25,438 nt of DNA from Acidobacteriaceae bacterium (GTDB taxonomy: Bacteria; Acidobacteriota; Terriglobia; Terriglobales; Acidobacteriaceae). The first letter of the stretch is position 1. The number at the start of each line of letters is the position of its first letter. The position numbers were made by a program, and so were the translations under genes. The stretch is from positions 1 to 25,438 of the forward strand of contig PKXI01000399.1 in assembly GCA_003133425.1 (NCBI GenBank), read 5' to 3'. The notes under the pieces were generated by a model, which was given only the letters and a program-made list of their open reading frames with translations, did not search any database and had not been told where the DNA came from. Positions 8,576-17,046 of the stretch are shown piece after piece.

Positions 8576-10027
8576 ATGGCGGCAGTGATGGCCCAATACG
8601 GACGTGTGAGGCGGACCCCAAGCGCGAGTTGCCACGTTGGTATTTGTCAGTTCGGTCGAGCCATTCGACTCGTGCTTCTGCTGCCGCTCTTTGCGTCGTT
8701 CGTGTACGCCCAACCGGTGGCTCCGGCGCAACAACTCGTGTTTCGTCCTTACCACGCGAGCGGCCTGTACGACGTTGGCGATACAGTCGGCTGGATTGTT
8801 TCTCCGGGTCCCACAGCGCCCACGTATGCCTATAAATGGACGATCCGGCGCAACAACAAAGACGTCCTTAAGGAAGGCAAGCTCGACCTGAGTTCAGGGA
8901 AGGACAGGATCGAAATCGTCGGCGACGAGCCGGAGATGATTTATGTCGCGATTGAGCCGTACGCGAACCTCGCGGGAGACAACGCGTTAAACGATCATGG
9001 CGCATCGGCTGGGACGAACGTCAACCCCGGCGCCGCACCCGCGTTTGTCGGCGGCAATACAGGCCGCAACAATGGCCTTTACGCGGTTGGAGCCGCCGTT
9101 GCTCCCCACAAACTCGAACCGTCCACGCCGCGGCCGCCGGATGTCGATGCATTCTGGGCGGGGAAACTGGCCGCTCAGGCCAAGGTTCCCATCAACCCGA
9201 CCGAGACACCGATCCAGTCCGACATGCCCGGGATCGAGGAGAGCGCGTTTGCACTCGACGCATTGGGATCGAAGGTACACGGGTATGTTGCGAAGCCCGC
9301 CAGGCAAGGACGATTCCCCGCGATCATTCAACTGCAGTATGCGGGGATTTACGCGCTCGATCCGCACTGGGCTGCGCAACGTGCCTCAGATGGCTGGTTG
9401 GTGATCGATGTCGACGCACACGACAAGCTGCCCTCCGACCCTTCCGGAGACATTCCAAAGGCGTACGTCGCGGTGGGCAACACCGACCGCGAAAAATCCT
9501 ACTTCCTGAACATGTACCTGCGCGATTCGCGCGCTCTCGATTATCTACTCACGCGGCCAGACTGGGATGGGAAAACAATCGTGTTGACAGGAGGGAGCCA
9601 GGGAGGCCAGCAGAGTTTAGCGCTTGCGGGTCTGCGCCCGGAGAAGATCACCGCGGTGCTCGTCTGCGTTCCTGCGGGTGCGGACACCAACGGGGATCTG
9701 CACGGCCGCAAGAGCGGCTTTCCCAATTGGCCTTCAGACAATCCCAAGGCAATGCAGACCGGCCTCTACTTCGACCCCGTCAACTTCGCCTCGCACATCA
9801 AGGCTCCGGTCATGGCAGGAATGGGCTTCATCGATACTGTTTCTCCGCCCGCCGGAATTTGGACGGCCCTGAACCAGATCCCGGGTCCCACGGAACCATT
9901 GCCGCTCCTCGAATCGGAGCACGATAACTTCACGCCTGACAAAGGGAGAGCTTGCCCGGCGCGCACGCAGCAGATACTCGATAGCCTTCGCACAGGCGCA
10001 AAATACAACCCCACGGAGCTGAAGTGA
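8576..10027 (+). CDS. Secreted CE7-type acetylxylan esterase
   Basis: Alpha/beta-hydrolase predicted to remove acetyl groups from xylan or acetylated oligosaccharides (AXE1/CE7 family). The ATG at 8576 is chosen over an upstream in-frame start because AGGGAGG sits 4 nt before it, giving 483 residues. A long basic n-region leads into a signal peptide core (AIRLVLLLPLFASFVYA). The hydrolase domain follows an N-terminal beta-rich region of about 180 residues. Catalytic residues can be placed: Ser341 in GGSQGGQQS, Asp420 in GFIDTVSPP and His449 in ESEHDNF, in the order and context usual for CE7. It sits between a GH9 enzyme and a CBM9-like protein, consistent with deacetylation of hemicellulose. 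Specificity for xylan is inferred from the family. Confidence 0.87.
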   Translation: MAAVMAQYGRVRRTPSASCHVGICQFGRAIRLVLLLPLFASFVYAQPVAPAQQLVFRPYHASGLYDVGDTVGWIVSPGPTAPTYAYKWTIRRNNKDVLKEGKLDLSSGKDRIEIVGDEPEMIYVAIEPYANLAGDNALNDHGASAGTNVNPGAAPAFVGGNTGRNNGLYAVGAAVAPHKLEPSTPRPPDVDAFWAGKLAAQAKVPINPTETPIQSDMPGIEESAFALDALGSKVHGYVAKPARQGRFPAIIQLQYAGIYALDPHWAAQRASDGWLVIDVDAHDKLPSDPSGDIPKAYVAVGNTDREKSYFLNMYLRDSRALDYLLTRPDWDGKTIVLTGGSQGGQQSLALAGLRPEKITAVLVCVPAGADTNGDLHGRKSGFPNWPSDNPKAMQTGLYFDPVNFASHIKAPVMAGMGFIDTVSPPAGIWTALNQIPGPTEPLPLLESEHDNFTPDKGRACPARTQQILDSLRTGAKYNPTELK

Positions 10028-10416
10028 TCCGCACGTAGCCCTGCTGCGAAGATGAATGCGCGCGTGCTGAAGTGCAGGAGGCGTGCTTCCAATCTCGGCC
10101 CTACACGCGAAACTTCACTTGGACACTGGGGCGTTTTGCGGGACCGATTTCTGAGTTGAACCCGTTCATAAGATCAAAGATTGGCCGTTATTCTTCCCTA
10201 CACCCCGATTCGCTACCTGGGACGACGCGGGGATTGGCCATCGATGTCGGCAAGTGAGACTACCCCGGTAGAGCCCGCGGGACCTCGCGTCATAGCTAGT
10301 CTTTCCCGTTACCTGCAGCGCGCCTCCGATCCAATTAAACTGGAAGGAGAGTTCGGTTGCTGGCGAGCCGCGAATTGCTGCATGTCGGGGAATCCAACGA
10401 CTGAGGATCAGGAATC
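10028..10416. other. Gene-free stretch between esterase and DUF5916 genes
   Basis: No gene, repeat or terminator is convincing in this 389-bp stretch. A 15-codon TTG-started reading frame (10357-10404) has AAGGAG just before it, but nothing else supports it. The promoter of the next gene presumably lies here; I could not assign -35 and -10 boxes with confidence. Confidence 0.5.
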
Positions 10417-12855
10417 TTGGCTGAATCTATGGATTTTCGAGTTTTCCGAGGGGTACGTTTGCCTTTGGTCCTGGCCGTTTTGTGCCTGGGCACCACACTG
10501 TGCGCCGCCCCTGCGTCGCGTCTCCCAGATGCGCCCCTTCCGACCGCCTCCGGTGCACCCGGTGCGGCGGCGCCGAAGGGCGGAGTCACGCTCCACGCTG
10601 GGCGCGTCTTCATCCCGCGGCTAGACGCGGCGCCCAGGCTCGAAGAATTCCTGGGATCGTCGCTCAGCGGCGGCGCGCAGCAGATGTTACGGATCAGCGC
10701 ATTCGTGCAGCGCTATCCCGAAGACGGCAAGGCACCCAACGAGCCGACCACCGCCTTTGTTGGCTACACTCACGAGTACTTCTTCATCGCCTTCGTCTGC
10801 AACGACCAGCACCCGGGGCTGATCCGCGCGCACATGCTGGCGCGTGACTCGCTATCCGATGATGACAGCGTCCAGGTCATGCTCGATACGTTCCATGACG
10901 AGCGCCGCGCGTTCGTCTTCGCCAGCAACCCGCTGGGCATCCAGGCCGACGCCATGTACAGCGAGCAGAGCGGGTACGACTTCTCGTTCGATACGGTTTG
11001 GGACACATGGGGGAAGCGCACGCGCACCGGCTACGTGGCGCTAATGCGCATTCCCTTCGCCAGCCTCTACTTTGCCAAGAGCGATCCCGGTGAGATGCGC
11101 ACCTGGGGCATCATCCTCCAGCGCAACGTGTCGCACACCAACGAGAGCGACTTCTGGCCGCGCAGCAATCACGACATCGCCGGACGCCTCTCGCAAGATA
11201 TGGAAATCGAGGGCTTCAGCGACGTGGGGCGCGGGCAGAACATGCAACTTGAGCCGTACGCCATCGCGCGCAGCCTGCGCCAGTTGAACACCGTCAATCC
11301 CAGCGATCCGTACTTTGAAGACAAGCATCTGCAGGGCTATGGCGGGCTCGACTCCAAGTTCATCCTGCGCAATAGTCTGGTGCTGGATGCCACGGTGAAT
11401 CCGGACTTCAGCCAAGTCGGCATTGACAATCCTGCAGTTCCCAACCAGCGCTTTCCACCCTATTTCGCCGAAGTGCGGCCATTCTTCATCGAGAACAGCA
11501 GCTATTTCATGACTCCGATCAACCTCTACTACACCAACAACATCGTCAAGCCGCAGTACGGCGCTCGGCTTACGGGCAAATTGGGGCGCTGGGCCGTAGG
11601 AGTGTTGGGCGTCGACGACCGCAGTCCCGGCGAGGCGGTGGTCCAGGGCGACCCCGGATTCGGCACGCGCGCGCACTCCTGGGTGGGCCGGCTCAACCAC
11701 GACCTGGGCGCGCTCTCCAATGCCGGCTTGATCTACGCCGACCGCGAGTTTGGCGACTCGTTCAATCGCGCCGGCGGCTTCGATTACCGCTTGCGCCTCC
11801 GCAACCGCTGGACGGTCACCGGACAGGGAATCACGTCGCAGACGCGCAATATGAGTAACTCAACCCCCGGCGAACAAGAGTGCGAAAATCACGCGCTGAG
11901 CTGCAGTGGCCAAGCATGGACGCAGCAGGTAAGCTACAGCGACCTGCACTGGAACTGGTGGACGGCGTACGGCGATACTTCAGCAGGTCTTGTTACGGAT
12001 ACGGGCTTCTTCCAGCGGCCCGACGTGCGCGAGCCCAGCGCCCACCTGGGATACACGTTCCGGCCGGCGAGCGGGCCCATCCTCTCGCACGGACCCAGCA
12101 TCTACATGGAGCGCATCTTGGACCACACCGGCCTGCCGCTCGATTTTTACCTCAACCCGTCCTACTACCTCAGCTTTCACCACAGCACCAGCGTCTCGGC
12201 TTACATCAACCTGGGTCAGGACCGCCTGCGGTCCATCGACTACTCAGCTCTGCCGGGCAACGTGGAGTGGCACAGCCATACCGAGGGAATCACCTTCTCT
12301 TCGGCTCCCGAGCCGTACCTGGCCGTGAGCGGCGGCTACAACCAGGGCACGGTGGTGAATTACTCGCCTCCCGCGAACGATGGTCCTGCGCCCGTCAACA
12401 TGTCGTCGCCGAGCTTGAACCTGGAACTGAAACCTCGCGCCGGCCTCGACCTCCAGAACAGCTACGTCTATACGCACTTCACGCAGCTTCAGGACGGCCA
12501 GGATGTCTACGACAACCACGAGTTCATATCGCGCTGGAACTACCAGCTCACCAAGGCCGTTTCGTTCAACCTGATCGGCCAATACATCTCCACGCTGCCG
12601 CACCAGGAGTCGACGGACCTTCCGAACTCGAAGACGTTTTTTACCGATGCCCTGTTCACGTACATGCCTCATCCGGGCACCGCGCTGTACGTCGGCTACA
12701 TCGGGAACTTCGCTAACATCGATCGGTCACTGTGTACGCGCGAGGCGGGCGGCGATTGCAACCCGCTGGACCCGATCCTGCCGCCGACGTATTCGTCGCT
12801 GATGAATGATGGGAAGACCATTTACGTCAAGGTAAGTTACCTGCTGCACTTCTGA
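10417..12855 (+). CDS. CBM9-like domain / DUF5916 outer-membrane protein
   Basis: Protein of 812 residues (TTG at 10417, GAGGA 9 nt upstream) or 808 (ATG at 10429). A signal peptide (LPLVLAVLCLGTTLCAA) precedes a CBM9-like sandwich (about residues 45-245: FVGYTHEYFFIAFVCNDQHP, DDDSVQVMLDTFHDERRAFV, GYVALMRIPFASLYF). The remaining ~550 residues match the DUF5916 type, probably a beta-barrel: RPFFIENSSYFMTPINLYYT, then alternating aromatic strands to a terminal aromatic residue (VSYLLHF). DUF5916 has no settled function. The carbohydrate-binding head and the GH9 and CE7 neighbours suggest a surface protein that binds or passes glycans. No terminator is obvious behind it. Confidence 0.82.
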   Translation: MAESMDFRVFRGVRLPLVLAVLCLGTTLCAAPASRLPDAPLPTASGAPGAAAPKGGVTLHAGRVFIPRLDAAPRLEEFLGSSLSGGAQQMLRISAFVQRYPEDGKAPNEPTTAFVGYTHEYFFIAFVCNDQHPGLIRAHMLARDSLSDDDSVQVMLDTFHDERRAFVFASNPLGIQADAMYSEQSGYDFSFDTVWDTWGKRTRTGYVALMRIPFASLYFAKSDPGEMRTWGIILQRNVSHTNESDFWPRSNHDIAGRLSQDMEIEGFSDVGRGQNMQLEPYAIARSLRQLNTVNPSDPYFEDKHLQGYGGLDSKFILRNSLVLDATVNPDFSQVGIDNPAVPNQRFPPYFAEVRPFFIENSSYFMTPINLYYTNNIVKPQYGARLTGKLGRWAVGVLGVDDRSPGEAVVQGDPGFGTRAHSWVGRLNHDLGALSNAGLIYADREFGDSFNRAGGFDYRLRLRNRWTVTGQGITSQTRNMSNSTPGEQECENHALSCSGQAWTQQVSYSDLHWNWWTAYGDTSAGLVTDTGFFQRPDVREPSAHLGYTFRPASGPILSHGPSIYMERILDHTGLPLDFYLNPSYYLSFHHSTSVSAYINLGQDRLRSIDYSALPGNVEWHSHTEGITFSSAPEPYLAVSGGYNQGTVVNYSPPANDGPAPVNMSSPSLNLELKPRAGLDLQNSYVYTHFTQLQDGQDVYDNHEFISRWNYQLTKAVSFNLIGQYISTLPHQESTDLPNSKTFFTDALFTYMPHPGTALYVGYIGNFANIDRSLCTREAGGDCNPLDPILPPTYSSLMNDGKTIYVKVSYLLHF

Positions 12856-13084
12856 TTTGTATCCCTTCAGGAGCGAAAGATTCCTCCAATGGCGGGGTGA
12901 GGGTACGGACCGCGCTCGTCTTCCGCTGTCCCTCGCCAAAATACCGATCTGCTGTTAAATCAAACAGATAGGTAACGTATCCAATTTCGCTGTCTGGATG
13001 TAAGACTGGATCATCTCTTCCGATTGTAGATGTTTTTGTAGATGGCCTTGCATCCAAGACTCAGCGAGAAACCCAATACTGACG

Positions 13085-13123
13085 CACCTCCCGGCACTAG
13101 GGTACCTGGGCTAGTGCCAGGTG
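13085..13123. repeat. Bulged hairpin
   Basis: CACCT (13085-13089) pairs with AGGTG (13119-13123), and GGCACTAG (13093-13100) pairs with CTAGTGCC (13111-13118). A CCC bulge sits on the left side and the loop is 10 nt. There is no T-run on either side. Role unknown. Confidence 0.6.
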
Positions 13124-13300
13124 GTCCGCCACGCTCGTTTGCGAACCATTGAAGGTATTGGTCGGCGCTAGAGCCAGAGAATGATTTTAGAACTTTCCTG
13201 CTCCGTCCCGAAGCTTTTGAGTCCCAAGAGCACACGCAAGCTTGAATCTGGCCGTCGAGAGCCAACTTCCGGCCTGCTAAGTCAAACTAGACGACCACGA

Positions 13301-13427
13301 TTATTCGGGCGAGTTCAGGACGACACGGAACCGCCCGGTTTTTTCACCGCAAATGCCGGGATGGTCTCTCAATTCCTCTCGGAAGGAGTAAAACTCCACT
13401 GAATCGGAGCCGAAAAAGGAGATTCCG
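13301..13427 (+). repeat. Direct repeat copy 1 (IS1380-like right-end remnant)
   Basis: About 127 bp nearly identical to 16921-17046 in the same orientation; I count four substitutions and a one-base gap. The similarity stops abruptly at about 13300. In copy 2 the repeat follows an IS1380-like transposase tail, so copy 1 is read as a solitary element end. It contains GGAGT-AAA-ACTCC, a small perfect hairpin whose outer pair is lost in copy 2. Confidence 0.8.
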
Positions 13428-13623
13428 CTTAATGGGATCAAGCCTCCCATTCAGTTCTTCTCCATTCGTGGGGATAAGAACCAGCTTCCTTGAGTAGAGT
13501 TTTTCCTTAGTGTACGCCGATCTTTGGCATACGTGATTGCAGTCACTTTGGACGGCGCTCCTGGGTCGTACTATGGCATGCGAACTGGATATTGGCTGAC
13601 ATTTGAACGGGGAAGGGATTTGT

Positions 13624-15021
13624 ATGAATCTCGGGTTTATTGAGAACAAGACATACGACGAGATTTCGGTTGGCGACACAGCCAGGACGGAGCACGTTTT
13701 AACCATGGAAGACGCGATGGCTTGGGCCTCGATTTCCGGATTCACCGCCGTTCTGGACTCCGATGGACTCATCGATCGCGCCGTGAGCAGCATGCTTCCG
13801 ACAGGACCAAACATGTGGTGCGCCTCGCTCATCTCCGGTCTTTTCGCCACGAATCTACCCGGGCCTGGATGCTCACTGACCAACGTGTCGCTCGCGTTCC
13901 ATAAACTCATCCGTGTCGGAGATCGCATTTTCGTCAAGGTCGAGGTTACGGCCAAGGACGATTCTACGAAGAAGGTTACATTCGATTGCGAAGCAAGCAA
14001 TGGTGCCGGTGCGTCCGTCTTTTCGGGAACTGCACAGCTCATCGCACCTTTGGAAAAACTGCGCTTGTCCACACTCCCGGTACCCCAACTCATTGTGAAC
14101 AATCGCCATCGTCACTCCCTCGGTTTTATCGCGCGCGCATCTACCAAGCCGGCTGTGAAAACCGCGATCGTCTGGCCGTGCGACGAACTATCTCTCGGAG
14201 GCGCCATCCAGGCATACAAAGACAAATTGATTGTTCCGGTTCTTGTGGGTTCTGAAGCGACGATCCGCAACATTGCCGGAACCTTGCAACTTGACTTGGG
14301 ATCTATTCAGATCGTAGACGTCGACGTTAGCCGCACAGCCGCCTTCAGGGCCGTTGAGATGGCTCGTAAAGGCGAGGTCCAAATGCTCATGAAGGGCTCG
14401 CTGCAGACAGGCGAACTCATGGAAGCCGTGACCTCGCGCGAAGGAGGATTGTGCACCGGGCGGCGCATCAGCCACGTATTCGCTTTGGATGTTCCGTCCT
14501 ATCACAAGACCCTGTTCGTTACCGATGCGGCCGTCAACATTCAGTCGGACTTGGAGACCAAGATAGACATTCTGCAGAATGCCATCGACATGATGCTCGA
14601 ACTTGAGGTCGTGAACCCGAAGGTGGCAATCCTGTCGGCGGTCGAGTCGGTGAACTCGGATATCCCCTCCACGCTAGATGCCGCCGCCCTTTGCAAGATG
14701 GTCGATCGCGGACAGATTACCGGAGCCATCGTCGATGGTCCGCTCGCATTCGATAATGCCATTTCAAGCGATGCCGCACGGATCAAAAAGATCAAATCGC
14801 CGGTCGCGGGAGATCCCGATCTTCTCTTGGTTCCCAATCTGGAGGCTGGGAATATCCTCTTCAAGGAGCTTCAGTACCTGGCCGGAGCGCTGGCGGCCGG
14901 AATTGTGGTGGGAGCCAAGGTACCGATCGTTTTGACCGGCCGCGCGGACGGAGAAGAGGCGCGCATGGCAAGCTGCGCACTCGGAGTGCTGCTGGCGAAG
15001 CCGGCGCCCGACCGGGGGTGA
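13624..15021 (+). CDS. MaoC-like / phosphate acetyl(butyryl)transferase fusion protein
   Basis: Belongs to the family annotated as bifunctional enoyl-CoA hydratase/phosphate acetyltransferase; 465 residues from the ATG at 13624, chosen for GGGGAAGGG 6 nt upstream. The N-terminal MaoC-like hotdog domain (about 1-145) keeps the fold signature (ENKTYDEISVGDTA, LPGPGCSLTNVSLAF). The usual Asp-x-Asn-Pro-Ala-His active-site segment after SG is missing (ISGFTAVLDSDGLID), so hydratase activity is doubtful. The C-terminal PTA/PTB domain (about 170-462) looks complete: VDGPLAFDNAIS, VPNLEAGNILFKEL, GAKVPIVLTGRADGEEAR. It would interconvert an acyl-CoA and acyl-phosphate. No acetate or butyrate kinase is in the window. 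It is 100 bp upstream of a thiolase in the same direction. Confidence 0.85.
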   Translation: MNLGFIENKTYDEISVGDTARTEHVLTMEDAMAWASISGFTAVLDSDGLIDRAVSSMLPTGPNMWCASLISGLFATNLPGPGCSLTNVSLAFHKLIRVGDRIFVKVEVTAKDDSTKKVTFDCEASNGAGASVFSGTAQLIAPLEKLRLSTLPVPQLIVNNRHRHSLGFIARASTKPAVKTAIVWPCDELSLGGAIQAYKDKLIVPVLVGSEATIRNIAGTLQLDLGSIQIVDVDVSRTAAFRAVEMARKGEVQMLMKGSLQTGELMEAVTSREGGLCTGRRISHVFALDVPSYHKTLFVTDAAVNIQSDLETKIDILQNAIDMMLELEVVNPKVAILSAVESVNSDIPSTLDAAALCKMVDRGQITGAIVDGPLAFDNAISSDAARIKKIKSPVAGDPDLLLVPNLEAGNILFKELQYLAGALAAGIVVGAKVPIVLTGRADGEEARMASCALGVLLAKPAPDRG

Positions 15022-15121
15022 GCCCACGGTTTCATATCAGACGGCCCCGCGAATTGCGCGAACGGGCGTACAATCGCCGGGAACCTGCTTTCAAAATGGA
15101 GATTCCGGTTCAGGAGCAGGA

Positions 15122-16243
15122 ATGGCCGCACCCGATCCCATCGTCATCGTAGGCGCCGCACGCACTCCGATCGGAGCGTTTCAGGGCGATCTGAAAGAAC
15201 TTACCGCACCCGAACTCGGATCCTCCGCTATCCGCGCCGCAATCGAGCGCGCCAGCATTCCGCCTGATTCTGTCGAGGAAGTCGTCTTCGGATGCGTCCT
15301 TCCTGCTGGCTTGGGACAGGCTCCCGCGCGCCAGGCTGCCCTTGGCTCGGGGCTGCCGCTTGTTACTGGCGCAACCACAATCAACAAAATGTGCGGCTCC
15401 GGCATGGAGAGCATGAGCAACGCTCCGTATCTTCTCGATCGCGCGCGGGGCGGTTATCGCATGGGCCATGGACGCATTCTCGACCACATGTTCCTCGACG
15501 GCCTCGAAGACGCGTACGACAAGGGCCGTCTGATGGGCACATTCGCTGAAGATTGCGCGCAGAGCTATGGATTCACGCGTCTGGCGCAGGACGAATATGC
15601 ATTGACCTCGCTCGCATGGGCACAAAAAGCCACCAACGATGGAAGCTTTACGGCGGAGATCATCCCGGTCACAGTGAACGCCGGCAAGACCGAACGCGTG
15701 GTGATCCACGATGAGCTACCGCTGAAAGCAACACCGGATAAGATTCCCCATCTGAAGCCGGTGTTTCGAGAGGGCGGCACCGTGACGGCGGCAAATTCCA
15801 GCGGCATCTCCGATGGTGCGGCTGCACTGGTGCTGATGCGGCGCTCTGAAGCGGAACGCCGCGGCCTCAAGCCCCTGGCGCGGATCGCGGGTCATGCCAG
15901 CTACTCGAACGCGCCAGCACTGTTTCCCACAGCGCCCATCTGCGCCATCCGCCGCCTCGCGGAGCGCACGGGCTGGGCTCTCGGCGATGTGGACTTGTTT
16001 GAGATCAACGAGGCCTTTGCCGTTGTGGTCATGGCGGCGATGCGCGATCTCGCCCTTCCCCACGAAAAAGTGAATATCCACGGTGGCGCCTGCGCTCTGG
16101 GTCATCCGATTGGAGCGTCGGGCGCGCGCATCCTCGTTACTCTGCTTGCGGCGCTCGCGAAGTACGGACTGCGCCGCGGCATCGCTTCGCTCTGCATCGG
16201 CGGCGGAGAAGCCACTGCCATGGCGATCGAGCGTATCAGCTAA
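15122..16243 (+). CDS. Acetyl-CoA C-acyltransferase (thiolase) with an internal deletion
   Basis: Thiolase-family enzyme interconverting acetoacetyl-CoA and two acetyl-CoA. The three catalytic residues are present: Cys91 (NKMCGSGM), His328 (ALGHPIGAS) and Cys358 (LCIGGG). The protein has 373 residues against about 390-396 for relatives. The shortfall falls at one place: CGSGM runs straight into ESMSNAPYLLDRARGG, whereas family members carry roughly 23 residues between them (helix plus strand ending GGM). The reading frame is intact. The deletion joins two GGCATG-like stretches, as expected for slippage or recombination. Activity is doubtful because the helix behind the nucleophile is lost. 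AGGAG precedes the ATG. The neighbouring genes fit acetoacetyl-CoA turnover. Confidence 0.85.
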   Translation: MAAPDPIVIVGAARTPIGAFQGDLKELTAPELGSSAIRAAIERASIPPDSVEEVVFGCVLPAGLGQAPARQAALGSGLPLVTGATTINKMCGSGMESMSNAPYLLDRARGGYRMGHGRILDHMFLDGLEDAYDKGRLMGTFAEDCAQSYGFTRLAQDEYALTSLAWAQKATNDGSFTAEIIPVTVNAGKTERVVIHDELPLKATPDKIPHLKPVFREGGTVTAANSSGISDGAAALVLMRRSEAERRGLKPLARIAGHASYSNAPALFPTAPICAIRRLAERTGWALGDVDLFEINEAFAVVVMAAMRDLALPHEKVNIHGGACALGHPIGASGARILVTLLAALAKYGLRRGIASLCIGGGEATAMAIERIS

Positions 16244-16293
16244 GCGGCAACCCGCGATTCCGCTGCGCCTTATCCATGGCCAGCGCGTATGCC

Positions 16294-16509
16294 CTAACTT
16301 CGCAATGATGTTTCCGCTTGCCCTGCCGCGTCGCGTGGGGCCATGGGCATCCTGCGCAGGCGTACGCCGGTAGCGGCAAAGATGGCGTTGCCTGCCGCGG
16401 ACGCAAGGCACACGATGCCTGTTTCGCCTGCCCCCGCCGCAAGTACATCCTTGCGGTCAGGGAGCACGATCTCGATCCGCGGCGCATCGTTTAAGCATGG
16501 AAGGCGGTT
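16294..16509 (-). pseudogene. C-terminal fragment of a xanthine-dehydrogenase-family molybdopterin subunit
   Basis: About 71 codons on the minus strand resemble the extreme C-terminus of aldehyde oxidase/isoquinoline 1-oxidoreductase large subunits. DAPRIEIVLPDRKDVLAAGA matches the usual APRIEVH-type segment, AGAGETGIV takes the place of GVGEPG, and GNAIFAATGVRLRRMPMAP matches the terminal ANAIFAATGKRLRSLP block. The rest of a ~730-residue subunit is absent, and similarity stops near 16510 where IS-related sequence begins. No partner iron-sulfur subunit is nearby. A non-functional relic. Confidence 0.7.
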
Positions 16510-16662
16510 CCTATTCTCTGAAGCCTGTGTGCCTGCGCAAAGGAAAAACAACAGAAATGCGCCCTTGACACTGTCGACTTGGTTAGAGATGTGACCGATG
16601 GACAGAGTGGTTTGGAGAAGTGACCTTCCAGCCAAGCGTTTCCATAAAACCGAAGAAGAGCG

Positions 16663-16833
16663 ATAAATGACTGGTTTCTGACCAGCCTGCAGCAGAGGTT
16701 GGTGAAGACGTGTGGGCGTCTGGTAAAGCATGCGCGGTACTATTGGCTGATGCGGACGGAAGGACACCTGACGCAAGTGCAGTTCGCGGAGATGTTGCGC
16801 AGGATCGCGCTGTTGCCGCTTCCGGCAAACTGA
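16663..16833 (+). pseudogene. IS1380-family transposase C-terminal remnant
   Basis: The plus-strand frame ending in TGA at 16831-16833 encodes DWFLTSLQQRLVKTCGRLVK followed by HARYYWLMRTEGHLTQVQF and ending LRRIALLPLPAN. This is the typical tail of IS1380-family transposases. Only about 56 codons remain: an in-frame stop lies at 16645-16647 and nothing upstream resembles the DDE core. The element is dead. Confidence 0.72.
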
Positions 16834-16920
16834 CAACTGACTGGAAAGGCGGTGAACCGAATCGAGGAGGATAAAGTGAGAGGGACCAGTGTCGGAGAAA
16901 TTGACGAAGAGGGCTCTCAA

Positions 16921-17046
16921 TTATGCGGGCGAGTCCAGGACGACACGAAACCGCCCGGTTTTTCACCGCAAATGCCGGGATGGTCTCTCAATTCCTCTCG
17001 GAAGCAGTAAAACTCCACTGAATCGGAGCCGAAAAAGGAGATTCCG
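16921..17046 (+). repeat. Direct repeat copy 2 (IS1380-like right end)
   Basis: About 126 bp matching copy 1 at 13301-13427 at roughly 96% by eye. It begins about 90 bp after the transposase stop, so it is probably the non-coding right end of that element. It ends near GGAGATTCCGG. With copy 1 in the same orientation it brackets the phosphotransacetylase and thiolase genes. Confidence 0.8.

Larger units (their letters stand above)
12856..13623. other. Long gene-free stretch holding hairpins and an IS remnant
   Basis: No convincing gene in 768 bp. It holds a bulged hairpin (13085-13123), a solitary copy of a ~127-bp IS-end-like repeat (13301-13427) and a 7-bp inverted repeat AATGGGA/TCCCATT (13431-13451) directly after that copy. 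Short reading frames here lack ribosome sites and recognisable domains. It separates the polysaccharide genes from the acyl-CoA genes and looks like an old rearrangement boundary. Confidence 0.6.

Noticed and set aside
10357..10404. Possible 15-residue leader peptide before the DUF5916 gene
   Set aside because: Only an AAGGAG supports it; TTG start and no attenuator structure or conserved residue run.
13011..13265. Minus-strand 84-codon frame ending in a hydrophobic stretch and basic tail, faintly like a sorting signal
   Set aside because: TTG start without a ribosome site, no PEP-type motif, no recognisable domain, and it runs through a hairpin.
15068..15073. TACAAT as a -10 box for the thiolase gene
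   Set aside because: No -35 box at proper spacing; the TTGCGC present is only about 9 bp away.
15095..15106. GGAGATTCCGG just before the thiolase gene, the same as the last bases of the IS-end repeat
   Set aside because: Only about 11 bp match with no flanking similarity; chance cannot be excluded.
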